In this document: positions 1-10,459 of the stretch, in pieces
Numbering within the stretch: the first letter of the stretch is position 1
Layout of the letters: the number at the start of each line of letters is the position of its first letter
Assembly (NCBI GenBank): GCA_001584585.1
Contig: LSYV01000025.1
Location: forward strand, 634,713-681,023
DNA length: 46,311 nucleotides
Source: Gonium pectorale
Taxonomy: Eukaryota; Chlorophyta; Chlorophyceae; Chlamydomonadales; Volvocaceae
Direction: 5' to 3'
Program-made: the position numbers and the translations under genes
Notes under the pieces: model-generated
The model's database searches: none
Seen by the model: only the letters and a program-made list of their open reading frames with translations
Told to the model about the DNA's origin: nothing

Positions 1-1
1 G

Positions 2-433
2 CTACGCCCTGACATCCTCCTTATCCCATCCATAAGACTTGGACGCAACGGCCAGCCGGCCCCTTTCCCCCGAACAGCGAAGGAGCGCGCCGAACACACT
101 GTCCACATCCTAGAAATTGGGTACGCAAGTGACTGGGACCACACAGCAAAACAGCATGCCAAGCTTGCCCAACACGAACAACTCGTAACCCTTCTTCGTG
201 ATGCAGGATGGCAAGTCAGCTACACACCTGCCTCCGCCATCAGCTTGGGTAACACGGGCACCATGAGGCGCGACCTCACCACCCTCCTCCGCACACTCGG
301 TTGCACCACCAAACAGGCGGCCACATCCTGCGATACCCTACACCAACACGCAGTCCACACCGCACATGCGATTGTCACCCTGCGGTACGAGCTCATCGGA
401 AGGCAGAGCTGGACCCGCTACAAACCACCCTAA
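2..433 (+). CDS. C-terminal part of a LINE reverse-transcriptase polyprotein
   Basis: Frame 2 is open from the window edge to the TAA at 431-433 (143 codons). It reads RPDILLIP, then VHILEIGYASDW, then K-Q-H-A-K-L-A-Q-H-E-Q-L, then LRDAGW, and later LGNTGT and HAVHTAHAIVTLRYEL. From memory this matches the conserved tail of reverse-transcriptase ORFs of green-algal LINE elements, where the protein copies element RNA at the target site. The spacing of P-D, E-I-G and a following lysine is reminiscent of a PD-(D/E)XK nuclease, but that is only a suggestion. No reverse-transcriptase motif lies inside the window. The true start is upstream of the window. Confidence 0.55.
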   Translation, partial: LRPDILLIPSIRLGRNGQPAPFPRTAKERAEHTVHILEIGYASDWDHTAKQHAKLAQHEQLVTLLRDAGWQVSYTPASAISLGNTGTMRRDLTTLLRTLGCTTKQAATSCDTLHQHAVHTAHAIVTLRYELIGRQSWTRYKPP

Positions 434-599
434 CCCCAACCCGCGGGAGGAGTAGGTGTGGGGCAACCCCACCGCTCCTTGCCGCGGTTTTCTCTTTCTT
501 CTCTCCAGGGGGAAGGGCCCCTTAGGGCGACATGGCTCTGCCATGACGTACCTCCCGGGCCTACCTCCTTAAATTACGCCAGAGCTATGCTCGGTGTTG

Positions 600-627
600 G
601 TATTATTATTATTATTATTATTATTAA
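600..627 (+). repeat. ATT trinucleotide microsatellite
   Basis: About nine ATT units follow the LINE 3' UTR directly. This is best read as the element's 3' tail, and it marks the insertion end. Confidence 0.85.
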
Positions 628-1587
628 TGCAATCAGCGCGACCGGGACCCATACCTACCCCAAGCTGCCCGCTTTATTTCCTGCCTTCGCTCGCGCGCGC
701 AGGCAATCAAAGGAGTGCGGACAGGCGCTGGCACGGGGCATCATGGGGCTGCTGGACTGCAGCAGGCGCGCAGCCCCGCCCCGGCCCCCGTCCCCGCCCG
801 CAGCGGCTCAACACGATGAGGCAGATCCTGCTGGTCGCGATATGGAGCTGGGTGAGCAGCAGCAGCAGCGGCAGCAGCAGCGGCAGTCGCCGCCACCCCT
901 CCCCCGCCCAAGGATCCAGTCATGCGGCCGCCACGCCCACGACAACTAACGGGTGATGGGCGTGGTGTCGTCTCCAGCACCGTCGCGCTGGGCTTTGGCA
1001 CCGCCCACAGCTGCCCGCCGGCGGCTCTTGCGAGGTTATTAGCACGTAGGTTACGAAGTTGCAAGGGCACATACATGCACCCGTCGAAGCCGGGGAGGGC
1101 ATGGGTGGATTGTGAGTAGGGTGGTAGGGCATGGGTGGATAGAGTGGATTGTGAATAGGGCCGTATATATGTAGGGCACGGCTCAGCAGCAGCAGAAGAG
1201 CTTCCTTGCATGCCCGGCTCGCTCCGTGCAGGTGGATGGCTGGGAGGACGCCGCCGCCGCATGCACGCACGCATACATACATGGATGGGGAGGGCCGGCC
1301 TCAAAGGACTGTGAAAGAAAGGCAGCGCTGTACGCAGCAGCTTGTGTTTAACGAGCCTGCCTTACAGGCCGCTCATGCTTTTGTAATGAAAAAAGAGAAA
1401 CCTGCATAGAAAGAGGGAGCCCGCCTCTACGACCATACACGCCCGAAGGCGCGACGTTTCCAATAGGGCGGGCGGGTACAGAGCAAGACATGTGACGTTC
1501 GTCCCGTCCCCCAAAATGAAATTTCTGCGTCCGGTGGCAACCAGCAGCGCTCCTGCGCGTTCGCAATGTCGTTTGGAAAACCGTCAA
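628..1587. other. intergenic sequence, no supported gene
   Basis: About 960 bp with GC-rich low-complexity stretches (CAG/CGG-like triplets near 860-890). A duplicated 30-bp unit lies at 1096-1160, where AGGGCATGGGTGGAT occurs at 1096 and again at 1126. Both strands have open frames, but they overlap each other, are compositionally biased, and show no recognisable motif. Confidence 0.5.
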
Positions 1588-1766
1588 GGCAGGGCTATGT
1601 GACTGTGGGTCGGCATTGCAAGTTGTTGGCGGTTTGGCCGGGTCCGCCGCAGAAATATCAGGTGGCCTTCCTTGCACGCAGCGCCTGCCGAATGTGCTAT
1701 CTTGACAGCATGATCAACACATTAGCGTAGCGTGTGCTGGGGCTGTGCCAGCCGCATGAGGCAGGC
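1588..1766 (-). repeat. dispersed repeat, inverted partial copy
   Basis: Read on the minus strand, this segment matches the repeat at 17254-18030: GGCTGGCACAGCCCCAGCAC, then ATGTG, then ATAGCACATTC, then CCTGATATTTCTGCGG, then CCCGGCCAAACCGCC, then GACCC and CACATAGCCCT, in the same order with small indels. Only about 180 bp align. It is a third, truncated and inverted member of the family that also occupies two introns of the large downstream gene. Confidence 0.75.
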
Positions 1767-2157
1767 CGCCGTTTCCGTGGAGGGTTAAGGGAGAGACTGA
1801 CAAGCAAGTAAGGGATCGATTCACCAGACTTACTGATCTGGGCGATTTGCTGCAACTGCTGTCCGGCTGGCGGGTGGGCTGCGGGTAGGTGCGTGGCGGC
1901 GCACGCACACGGGTTCGCCTCGGCGCACGACGCACGTACGTACGGCCCTATCTGGGTGTATGTATGTGCGGTGTACCTGGATGGGGTTGACCTATGGGCT
2001 AGGGCGGCGTTTCGCATGGTGCACCAGGTGCACGGGCGAGCTTCTCAAACCCCGATTGACATGGGGTTGGCTGATGCAATATCATTGCTGGGGTGGGGCG
2101 GCAGCCGCCGGGTGCTGCTGGATGGCGGCGCCACCCACCACCACCACCACCACTCAC

Positions 2158-2640
2158 CACCGCTTGGGTGGCTTCCTCAGCGGCCATCGTGCAGCACGCA
2201 AGCACGCAACGCAGCGTCTTGAGGGCGCTGTCGGCCAGAATGTGTAATGACTCTTGGCTGCAGTAGTTGATGATGAGGTACTTGCTGAGGATAGATGCCG
2301 GCATCGTAAACCGCACCTACCCTCGCTCCACGCGCATGGCGGCAAGGGCGATTGGCGCGAGTGGGTGGCGGTGGGGGGCGTGGGGCTCGTGGGCGCCCAT
2401 ATGGTCCATTGCTTGGGTGCAGCGAGATGGCCCGGAAGGGGAGGCCCGCAGGTGACCCAGCGGGGAGCTGCAGCCCAGCGTGCAGTTCGTAGATAGGCCT
2501 CCGCCGCTGTGGTGGCGGCCTTGGCAGCGGGCGTTATGCCTATGCTACGGGCCCCTTCTTGTGGACGCTGAGGTAGTATGAGCGCTTCGCCTCCGCCTCC
2601 ATCCTGCTGATGCGCTGCTGGCGACTCGTCACCGTCGTGG
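2158..2640 (-). pseudogene. decayed copy of the C-terminal exon of the ankyrin-kinase gene
   Basis: The minus strand aligns with the last exon of the large gene (about 42556-42972). Shared pieces in order: GCGAAGCGCTC..CTACCTCA (with GAGAAGCGCTCC), GGGGCCCGTAG, the CATA-CGCCCGCTGCC stretch, GGGCTGCAGCTCCC, GGGTC.CCTGCGGGCCTCCCC, GGGCCATCTCGCTGCACCC, CACCGCCACCC, GCCCTTGC.GCCATG, CTCAGCAAGTAC, CTCAAGACGCT, and ATGGCCGCTGAGGA.GCCACCCA. At protein level it keeps LQLPAGSPAGLP, RAISLHP, HRHPLAP and MAAEEATQA, but in different frames. Indels such as the extra bases after GGGGCCCGTAG break the frame. Weak resemblance (EVYLPG against VVYFLP) continues to about 2900. I see no kinase or ankyrin part nearby, so it is a fragment. 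Confidence 0.75.
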
Positions 2641-3341
2641 AAGCAGCTCGTGGGGGGAGCTGATGATGTATGAGGTGCGGGGCCGGGCGGGGTGCGTACG
2701 TGCTTGTCGGATGAACGGCATGGATCGCTCCAAACATAGATACATGCAAGCAATCAATCGCCTAAGATCGTGGCTGGACTGGATGGAGCGGCTTGCGTCA
2801 TCCGGCGCGCTCGCTCCTCGCTCGGATATACCCGGCAGGTAGACCTCGCCAACGGAGCGCACAGCGCAGAGTGGTGGTGTCAGCGGCCAGAGCATGCAAC
2901 GGCCTAGCGGGGTCGCCTCGCCGCCCACGTATGATGACGTCAGATCGGGGTAATGGATACGCGCCGCCACCGTACATACACCAACAGCCGCGCACCCGCC
3001 TCTGCATGCACCAGCCATGCATGATGATGACGGCCGTGGCACGCATGCGAGTGAGTACGTGCCACACCCGCCAGAGGACCAGGGGCGGCAGTACATACCC
3101 GACAACCTGGCGGGGGACCGCTGCGTGGGTTCCTTGGAGGGGGCGCTACGGCTGTGGTGGCAGGGGCTGCTGGCGGGACCGCTGGCGGGGGCAGAGGGGG
3201 GGAGGGGCTATATATCGCGCGCGGTCAGGTTCGCAACGGACAGTACAAGAGTTATCCCCAGAATGGGTTAGGCCCCAATCTTGTGGCTTCGGGGGGGGGG
3301 GAGGGGACGAGGGATCAAGGTGCTGCTGTTCGCGGGCACGA
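2641..3341. other. GC-rich intergenic stretch
   Basis: Apart from the weak extension of the minus-strand pseudogene to about 2900, I see nothing I can support. There is a run of G residues at 3291-3300 and purine-rich low-complexity sequence before it. Confidence 0.4.
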
Positions 3342-3396
3342 GGGTTTCGTCAGCGGCGTGCCCAACCGCCAACGGTCTTGGCTTGACTGGAGCAGT
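3342..3396 (+). repeat. short dispersed repeat, copy 1
   Basis: GGGTTTCG-CAGCGGCGTG followed by CCAACCGC-AACGGTCTTGG and CTTGACTGGAGCAGT is shared with 10402-10459 in the same orientation, with few differences. A weaker match (TTG-ACACACC) follows. It is probably the end of a transposable element. The two copies flank the region holding the syntaxin-like and proline-rich exons. Confidence 0.7.
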
Positions 3397-3645
3397 AGTA
3401 TTTTATACCGGTGATCCGGTGATCGACCGCTTGTTGAACACACCTGACTGCAATAGCTAGGCAGCAGATAACCGCAAAGCTTCGGACACTCCATACATTG
3501 CCCCAGGTCTCTTGCGCGACCAGCGCATTTGCACTACCACAGTCAACCATGGACAGAACACACGATTTGATCAAATCAGCGGAGCGATTCTTGGAGACTG
3601 CTTCTCTTCCGCCCGTGAGCCGGAACCTACCGCTGTCGCTGCAGT

Positions 3646-5588
3646 ATGGACGCGCATATCAACTGCGGATATTCCTTCCAGGAGCATACTCGACAGCTGC
3701 GGGAGGCCATAATACTCGGTCGCGGATCGAAGGCGTCGGCACGGCAGGGCAGCTTCGCGGTAGCGGCAAAGGGCGTGGTGAGATAGCTAACATGGCTGTG
3801 CCGAATGATTGCACGTCTCGGGCACAGAGCCTCGCGTGCCCTCCCGCGTGTGTTGGATGACAGGATGACAGCATCGGCACTCTCTGGGCAAGCATCCGCG
3901 GGATGCAGCAGGAGTACGCCCGGGAGGCAGGTGCGACCTCTCCCCCTTCTTACCCCCTCTGCCCCCCCCCCCCCGCCCTCTTTGGGCGAGGAGGGCCCTG
4001 TGGGCGGGCGGGGTCTGGCCGAGCTTGGGGATGGTTTAGTGGTCAGCTCCCCGCTTCACACCACCTGTTTTAATGGCCATCACATGTGTGAGTTAGAGAA
4101 GAGCAATGCCTCCATGCTTGGCTTGTGTGATGCCCGTCCTATACCTGGTGGTTCCCCTCTCCTCTTCCTTCATCTTCACCCTCCCCCCGCTTGATGCAGC
4201 CGCTTTGGCGGAGCCTTGCCCCAGGGAGGAGGGGACACCAACCGTCCCCTTATTAATGCCATTCGTTATCGCCCTTGACCCCCTCTGCCGCCCTCCGCCC
4301 CCTACCACAGCCGCCCTGGCGGAGCCTGACCCCGCCAAGGACGCCAACGAGGCGGCGGTGGCGGCATTGGTCGGCCGCATAGGGGCCTACATCGACCGCC
4401 TCAGGCAGGCGGCCGAGGCGGCGGCCAAGGGAGGAGCGGCGGCGGCGGCGTCATGGCGTGGTGGCGGCGGCGACCGAGTAAATGAGCACACGGCGGCGCA
4501 CATGCACGGCGTGGTGGGTTTCGGAATTCGGATTCCCGGGGTTTGCGCCGCGGGGACTTTTGGGGGGGGGCAGAGGCGCGGCGCACAGGCCGGGGCGTTG
4601 GAGACGTGGATGGGCGTCAGGTTATGCCGACGGGTTCAGCGGCTGTCCCCGAGGGGGGGGGTGGCTGGGTGGGTGGGTCGGTCGGCTGTCACGTGCGGGG
4701 CAGAGCAGGGTACGACAGATCGTACTGCAAGGTACGGGACGGCGGCACGGACCTCGATCGCTCGCTCGCTCGCACCTACAGCCGTGACGCCTCACCCCCA
4801 TGTGCCAGGCCCTTTGTCCTTCGTCCTTCGTCTTGCGTCTTGGGTCCGGAGGCGACCGCACACCACCCCCTGGGAACCCGGCCGCTAAACCAACAATGAG
4901 CCGCTGCCTGCGCTCGCTCCGCGCCCGTCCACCAGCCGACCCACCCGGCGGACCCCCGGCCGATCAATCCCTTCCGGTCCCGTCGACGCAAAGTGACAAA
5001 CTGTTTTTTTAGCGTTGCGCCTTGTGTCGCTTGACGCCGCTCCGTCGTCGGGTGGGAGCAGGGGGTGCAAGGACAAGAATGAGTGTTTTGCGGGTGACGG
5101 GGAGGAAGGGTGCGAACCCAATCCACCAAGCCGTACTGCCGTACAGCACCGATCATGTGCGCACGATCATGTGCTCGCCAGCCGAGCGCAGGAATGAACG
5201 TCTTGGGTTTCGCTGCTGCGCCATGCTCCGTGTGGAACCTATCGTGTTTCGCGTCATGTCAGGCAGCCCTCCGGCGACCCCATGCCGCCCAGGGCGCGAA
5301 ACCGCGCCCAGGGTGGGACCCCCTCCCCGGGGCGCCACTCGACTCACTCGCTCGGCCATTCCCACATCCACCTCCCCCCCACCACAGGTTCTGATTCTGG
5401 CGGAGAAGCTCCACCGCGCCACCCGCGCCTTCGACCGCCTGCGTGCGGGCCGATACCAGGCGCTCGTGGAGCACAGGCCGCCGGGGGCCGCGGTCCCCGC
5501 GGCGGGCTTGGGGCCGGGGCCGCACCCCTCCGCGGCATCGTCGTCGCGGGACGGAGGCGGCAGCCCCTGGGCGGCCCCCGGGCGGCAG
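3646..5588 (+). CDS. syntaxin-18/SYP81-like Qa-SNARE, N-terminal half
   Basis: Four exons join in phase: 3646-3777, 3864-3930, 4311-4477 and 5388-5588 (189 residues, open at the 3' end). Donors are GTGAGA, GTGCGA, GTAAAT and GTGAGG; acceptors end in CAG. The last exon starts VLILAEKLHRATRAFDRLRA and continues GRYQALVEH. This matches the plant SYP81 block L-ILSEKLH-VT-FD-LRA-RFQ. Earlier pieces also align: ARQGSFAVAAKGV with the F-KAA-KTLDSI region, and KDANEAAVAALVGRIGAYID with the KDSIEQEVAAFIKAC region. Syntaxin 18 works in retrograde Golgi-to-ER fusion. The start is uncertain: ATG 3646 lies just after a GCAG and could be internal, and an ATG at 3549 is in another frame. No SNARE motif or tail anchor is visible after 5588, so the gene may be broken or have distant exons. 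Confidence 0.6.
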
Positions 5589-7473
5589 GTGAGGAGCCGG
5601 GGGTAGCGAAATGGGTAGGGGAACGGGCCGGAAGGCGTGACGCCAAGTCGCAAGTTAACGACAGGCAATCCTGTGGCGGTCTCGGCGTATGTAGTTGTGG
5701 GCGGCCTGTGCGAACGCGACCGACGTGTCATCGCGACCAGCGTCCCGGGGGTTACTGAGGTGGAGACGGTACGGATGGGGTACGGGAGGGCATGGCCGGG
5801 AGGGCGGGGGGGGAGGTTCACCGACAGCTGCTGACAGTGCAGTCCGGCGGCAGGGGAGGGGCCTTGCGGAAGGGGGGGGGGCCGGCGGCGACGTCGGCAT
5901 TTAAGGGTGGGGCATCCCTTTTTGGCTGGGGACGGGGGGTGGGCGGAGGGCTGCACCAACCCACGGTACGGCTGGAACCCGGCGGCTGGCGAGGGGCTCT
6001 CGGGGCTTGAAGATGGGGATGGCGAAGGCGGGAGTGGGGCAGGGGGGCCGCGCAGGGCCAACGGGGGCCGGGGGAGAGGCGACGGGGTGGGGCGGGGCGG
6101 GGGAGGCGCAGCGCCCGCGTAGTGGGTGTGGGCGTGCCGAGGAGGGCCCTGGGCTTGAGAAAGCGGCTCGTGCCGGTGCCGGCTGCCGAGGGGCTGCGTT
6201 CGATGAGCCAGGCGTACGATGCAGTCGGGGTCCACGTTGGCGAAGCGAGGAGCAGGCTGGGGGCGGGGGTGCTTGGGGGCAGGCAGGGGAGCTAATGGCA
6301 AGTGAGGGGGGCACGGGTTGAGGGGCGGGGCGGTGGTCCTCTGGGGTTTCTGATAAGGGCGGGGCCGCCCTGCGGCTGCAGGGGCGGGGCCGGTCGGGGG
6401 CCGGAGGCTGGGCTTCGGCCGGTAGCTAGTCGTCGGGGGGGGGTCCACGATTGTATTCGCCGGTCCACTGGACTGCGTTGTATACATGGGTATGGTACGG
6501 CGCGCGGAGCTCGCCGACCGGGCGTCGAATCCGTATCCAGGGTACTGCCATACAGGGCCATACTCAAGCACCGCCCGTACAATCTCACTGCCCATGTTGG
6601 GACCGCGTCCCCCCCCTCTAAGCGCAGGCCGGACGTCGTACACGGGTTCCGGAGCCGCCTCGGCGACGACGGCTCCGTACGCCGCAGCCAGCTGGCGAGG
6701 CCCGCGCCGCGAGCAGCGCCCGCCGCCACATACAGCAGCTCCGCCGGCGGCGCCGTTGCCAGTGGCGGCAACGGCGACGGCGGGCCGCCCCGCCCCTTCC
6801 GCCCCCGTCATGGCGGCGGCGGCGACAGCGCGCTCGGCTGCTGCTCCTGCTGGCGGCGGTGGCGGCGCTTAGGACGCCGCCGCCGCCGCGGGCGGCAGCG
6901 GCGGCGCTGGGCCGGACGCTGACATCGACGAGGAGGCGGTGGATGGCGCGGCTCAGGGCTCAGCGGGCTGCACAGTGATTGCCCGACCCTCCGCCTCTCT
7001 CAAAGGGTGGCGGGAAGGGTAGGGGACGGGGGAATGTGGTGGTTGGGTCAAGATGAGCCCGGCGGCGGGGGGGTGGCGGGACCCTCCATGGGCTCGGCGG
7101 CGCCTCCCGATAGTTCGGGACGCGGCTGGGAGGGATCGCCGTACCCTGCGTTCCCCGCTTACCCCCTGCTGTCCCCTGGACGCTCGTTTCTTACTCGTCG
7201 GTAAGGTAATCGCCAATCTCTCAAGAATCCACAATACTCGCCACTGCCTGTCCCCTCCCGCTCCTCTTTTCATAACGGGATCACAAGCGCACTCTCCCCC
7301 TTTCCCAGCCTCCGTATGCATATAACGTCATATGACGGAATGCTTCACAAGCTTTTCTACTCGGTGTGGCAATTCGTTGTCCGCGACGCGAAGCGATCGA
7401 CCCGTCAACCTTCTTCACTACCCTTCTCCCACCCATCTCCCCATTCCCAACTCCGCCTGTCCCTCCCCCGCAG
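5589..7473. other. long GC-rich intron or intergenic spacer
   Basis: About 1.9 kb, heavily G-rich on the plus strand (for example 5800-6120). If the exons at 5388-5588 and 7474-7639 belong to one gene, both being phase 0 at the junction, this is an intron. Within it, 6486-6980 reads as coding-like low complexity in one plus frame, interrupted by a TAG near 6870, then continues with DADIDEEAVDGAA. I cannot assign splice sites to it. The long minus-strand open frame here is treated as a GC artefact. Confidence 0.4.
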
Positions 7474-9857
7474 GCTCGCGCCCGGCAGCGCGCTGTCGAG
7501 GCGGCCGGCTGGGCACCCGGGGCGGTGCTGTCCGCGCTGGCCTCCCCCGCACTTCGCGAGAGCGTCCCGTGGGTCGGTCCACCGCCCGAACTGCTCCTGC
7601 CGCCTCCACACCCCGAGACCAACCGGCCCGCGGCGCTGGGTGCGTGGCGGCGAGGCATGGGCATGGGGGAAGGGGGGCGACGACGTCGCCGCGACGTGGG
7701 TGGGCCCGGCCTGGGCGCGGGGGGCGGGACGTCGCCGCACGGGCGTGGCGGCGTGGGGTGTAAGGCGTGGGACACCGAACCAGGGTTCGAGCACTTACGA
7801 GTACGGGTACAAGGGTCCACAGCTGCCCGCCTTGATTTGTGTGCGTCAACACACACTCCGGGCGGGCGGCTGACGACTACTTGCCGCGACCCAACGGCTG
7901 CCGTCCTGCGTGGCAATACCCAGGCGTTCGCAGCAGCGGCTGCATGCTGTGTTGAAATGGGTCGACGCATGCTGCATGCTGTGTGGGGGGGCGGGGCCCT
8001 TCTGCGGGCGCTCCCCCTTCCTGGCCGTTGCCACAGGCCCGCAGCAGCACCCGATACCGGTATGTTGGTCGGTGCGCCTTGTTGGATGGATGGATTGCGC
8101 TGCGGGCCGCTGCCCCCGTCGGCCCCCTCGCTCCGACCTCTTGAACCCTCCGCCGCCTGCCCGCCTGGCCATTGGGAGCCAGCTGGGCCGCCGGACGGGA
8201 GAATGCTGCTGAATGCCACCCTGTCCTCATCCAAAGTTACCGTAGTTCTTAGACCCCCCTGCCCCTGCCCCTGTCGCCTCCATCCCCTGCTGCCGGGCCG
8301 CAGGCGAGGAGTCGGTGGAGCGGGATGAGCGGGCCCGGGCTCGGGCGACCACGCCGAAGGTGCGCAGGCCGGAGGGCGGGTGGGGTGTGTGTGTGGAGGG
8401 GGGGGTTTGCGTGGGCGTGGGCGGGGGCGCAGGGGAGGCAGGCGCCATGGAACCCCCCATGGGTGGGTGGCCGTGGAGAGTACGAGAGGTGTGTGGGCCG
8501 GAGGGGAGCTGAGGTGCCGAGGGGCCGGGGCATGGGGTGGGGAGGCGCCGGATTTGCGCGGACCGCGACGGATTCGGGCGGATTTAGCGTACCTGTGTGG
8601 ATACGGACAAGTGCCACCCTCCCCTGGCCACGGGACAAACGCTGCTGGCGCCCAGCTCGTCGTTATTCGTAGCCTTGCCACTTTAACTCCCCCCACCCTC
8701 CCCTAACCCCCCACCCATACCCCCGCAATTCCCAACCCGGTATGCCCCCTAACCCTCCTTCACCCCTCCCGTACACACGCGTACCCACCCGCGCCCACCC
8801 GCCCACAGGCGTACTACCCGGGTCCGGAGCACGTGCCCGACTCGCCCTCCGAGCCGCCCCAGCAGCCGCCTCCCTCCTCGGCGCCGCCGCTGCCCGTGCC
8901 TTGGTGGCCCTCCCTGGAGGCGGAGGACGGCCCGCTGGACTGGTGGCGACAGAACCTGGCGGTGTGGCAGGCGGGAGTGCGGAGGGCGGGTGAGCGGGCA
9001 GCGCTGGGGAGGGGGCGGGAGGGGGAAGGGAGGGCGGTTATTCAGTCCGTTGGCAAAAGCTGACTGACCGTCGAGCAGAGAATCGTTGACCCGTTCATAC
9101 CAGAGCATCGAACTTGGCTTGTGGTGGCCGCGCCTGCAGGGAGCGGGCGTGGCCCGGAGGGGAGGGGGGAGGGGGGAGGGAGAGTCTCGTGAGCGCAGGG
9201 GGGGGTGGGGTGGGGGGATATGGCGGCGGGTGAAGGGGGGAACGGCCGGGTTTGCGGCGACTTGCCAGGGCGTTGCCAGGGTGCGGGAGGAGGGAGGCTT
9301 CCACCCCGAGCTCCTGGTGGAAGCCATCTTCCGCCCGCACCCTGTGCAGTGCGGTGCGGTAGGTGGAGTGGGGTGGCTTCCACCTGGTGAGGTGCGGTGC
9401 AGCGCGGTGCGATGAGCCGACCGGACCGAATAGCCCCGCTTTGTGGGATGCAGGGGAGGGGGTGGGTTGAAAGGGTATGTTTGGGTGTCGACTGGTTTCC
9501 GTGGACTCGGCTGCCCGTAATCCTCAGGGTGTCGCGCCGTGTCTGATACCGCTCCCACGCGCCCCCCTCGCAGACCTGGCCCTGCCGCTCGCGCTGCTGC
9601 ACAAGCACCTAGAGCTGGATCCAAAGCTCCTGCCGCCGCAGTACCGTACGGCCGCCGTACTGCAGCATCCGCGGTCGGCGATGACGGCGGCGTCAGGGGC
9701 GGCGCTGCCGCCTCCGCCGCCGATGGTCCTGGCGGCGTCGGGGCATCGGCCCGCAGCCTCCGCTCCCATTCAGCAGCAGCCGCTGCAGCCGCTGGGGGCG
9801 CCAATCCTACAAGTGCTCATCCCCGTAGAGCTCGCGGTCTCGGTGGGGCCGCCGTAG
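7474..9857 (+). CDS. unrecognised proline-rich protein, four exons
   Basis: Exons 7474-7639, 8304-8359, 8809-8989 and 9574-9857 have GT..AG borders (donors GTGCGT, GTGCGC and GTGAGC; acceptors CCGCAG, CCGCAG, CCACAG and TCGCAG) and compatible phases 1, 0 and 1, giving about 228 residues to a TAG at 9855. Order of content: a short alanine-rich helix (RQRAVEAAGW), a proline/leucine segment (PPPELLLPPP), a charged stretch (EESVERDERARARA), AYYPGPEHVPDSP, then PWWPSLEAEDGPLDWWRQNL, and LALPLALLHKHLELDPKLLP. I do not recognise the family. The first exon is phase 0 at its start and could follow the syntaxin-like exon ending at 5588, making one chimeric gene, or it could follow an unseen exon. The splice-phase consistency is the main support. 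Confidence 0.5.
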
Positions 9858-10354
9858 TCGTTGTACGACCAGCAGCGTGTGCCGGCGCCCCACGTGTCAC
9901 AACGGGCGCCGTACTCTCTCGGCGGCGGGGGCGGCGCCAACGGGCGCGGTGGCGGTAGCGGCCGGAGCAATGGTAGTGTGGCGGGGCCGCCGCCGCCCAT
10001 GACTCGGGACCATCGGTACGCGCCGCCGCAGCCGACAGTGACGGCCGCGATGCCGCGCCGCCGCCGCCGTACCACGACGACGGCCGCGGCATGCAAGTGC
10101 TGTACCCGGATGACCGAGGCCGGCCGTACCCTCCGGATCCGCCGTACGGACAGGGCGTGCGGCAGATGCGGGACCCGTTGGGTGGGCGGCCGCTGCGGGA
10201 GGCCTCACCAGAGTTCGGGGGCTACGGTGGTGGCGGGCGCGGGGGCGGGGGTGGAGGGGCCTATCATGGGCAGGAGTACGGCGGGCAGCAGTACTCGGCT
10301 TCGCGCCCGCAAGGGGGCGCGCCCCAGCCTTGCGGCTTTCGGGGGAGGCGATGA
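9858..10354 (+). pseudogene. coding-like, interrupted tail after the proline-rich exons
   Basis: After the TAG at 9855-9857 the same frame stays open with protein-like, glycine/glutamine-rich content (YDQQRVPAPHVSQRAPYS, then GGGGG-A-N-G-R). Around 10045-10065 the coding-like frame switches to one that reads VLYPDDRGRPYPPDPPYG, then PEFGGYGGGGRGG and GGQQYSASRPQGG, ending at TGA 10352. One stop and one frame change in such sequence suggest a decayed 3' end, a missed intron, stop readthrough, or sequence errors. Composition resembles RNA-binding low-complexity tails, but no function can be assigned. Confidence 0.35.
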
Positions 10355-10401
10355 GGCGCGTCGAAAGGGGAAGGGGCTCGGTGTGCGGTGCGGGGCCAAA
10401 T

Positions 10402-10459
10402 GGGTTTCGACAGCGGCGTGCTTTCCAACCGCTAACGGTCTTGGCTTGACTGGAGCAGT
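10402..10459 (+). repeat. short dispersed repeat, copy 2
   Basis: Partner of the repeat at 3342-3396, in the same orientation. Four extra or changed bases (TTTC for CCC) sit in the middle. Confidence 0.7.

Larger units (their letters stand above)
1..627 (+). mobile_element. 3' end of a LINE-type (non-LTR) retrotransposon
   Basis: The window opens inside a reading frame that ends at 433, followed by about 170 bp of 3' UTR-like sequence and a run of ATT triplets (600-627). An ORF end, a short UTR and a terminal microsatellite are the usual 3' architecture of non-LTR retrotransposons. Transcription is toward the right. The 5' part lies outside the window, so family and completeness cannot be judged. 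Confidence 0.6.

Noticed and set aside
458..949. ORFs crossing the ATT microsatellite
   Set aside because: Runs of isoleucine or leucine are encoded by the LINE tail, not by a gene.
1750..1870. QQLQQIAQI-like segment on the minus strand as a missing syntaxin SNARE helix
   Set aside because: Too short, on the opposite strand to the syntaxin-like exons, and bordered by the dispersed repeat.
5153..6811. 552-codon minus-strand ORF
   Set aside because: Proline/arginine/glycine composition typical of chance frames in GC-rich DNA. It overlaps the well-spliced plus-strand syntaxin-like exon at 5388-5588.
7281..8696. 471-codon minus-strand ORF
   Set aside because: Antisense to three phase-consistent plus-strand exons; low complexity and no motif.
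8749..9804. 351-codon minus-strand ORF
   Set aside because: Antisense shadow of the proline-rich exons; proline runs come from G-rich plus-strand sequence.
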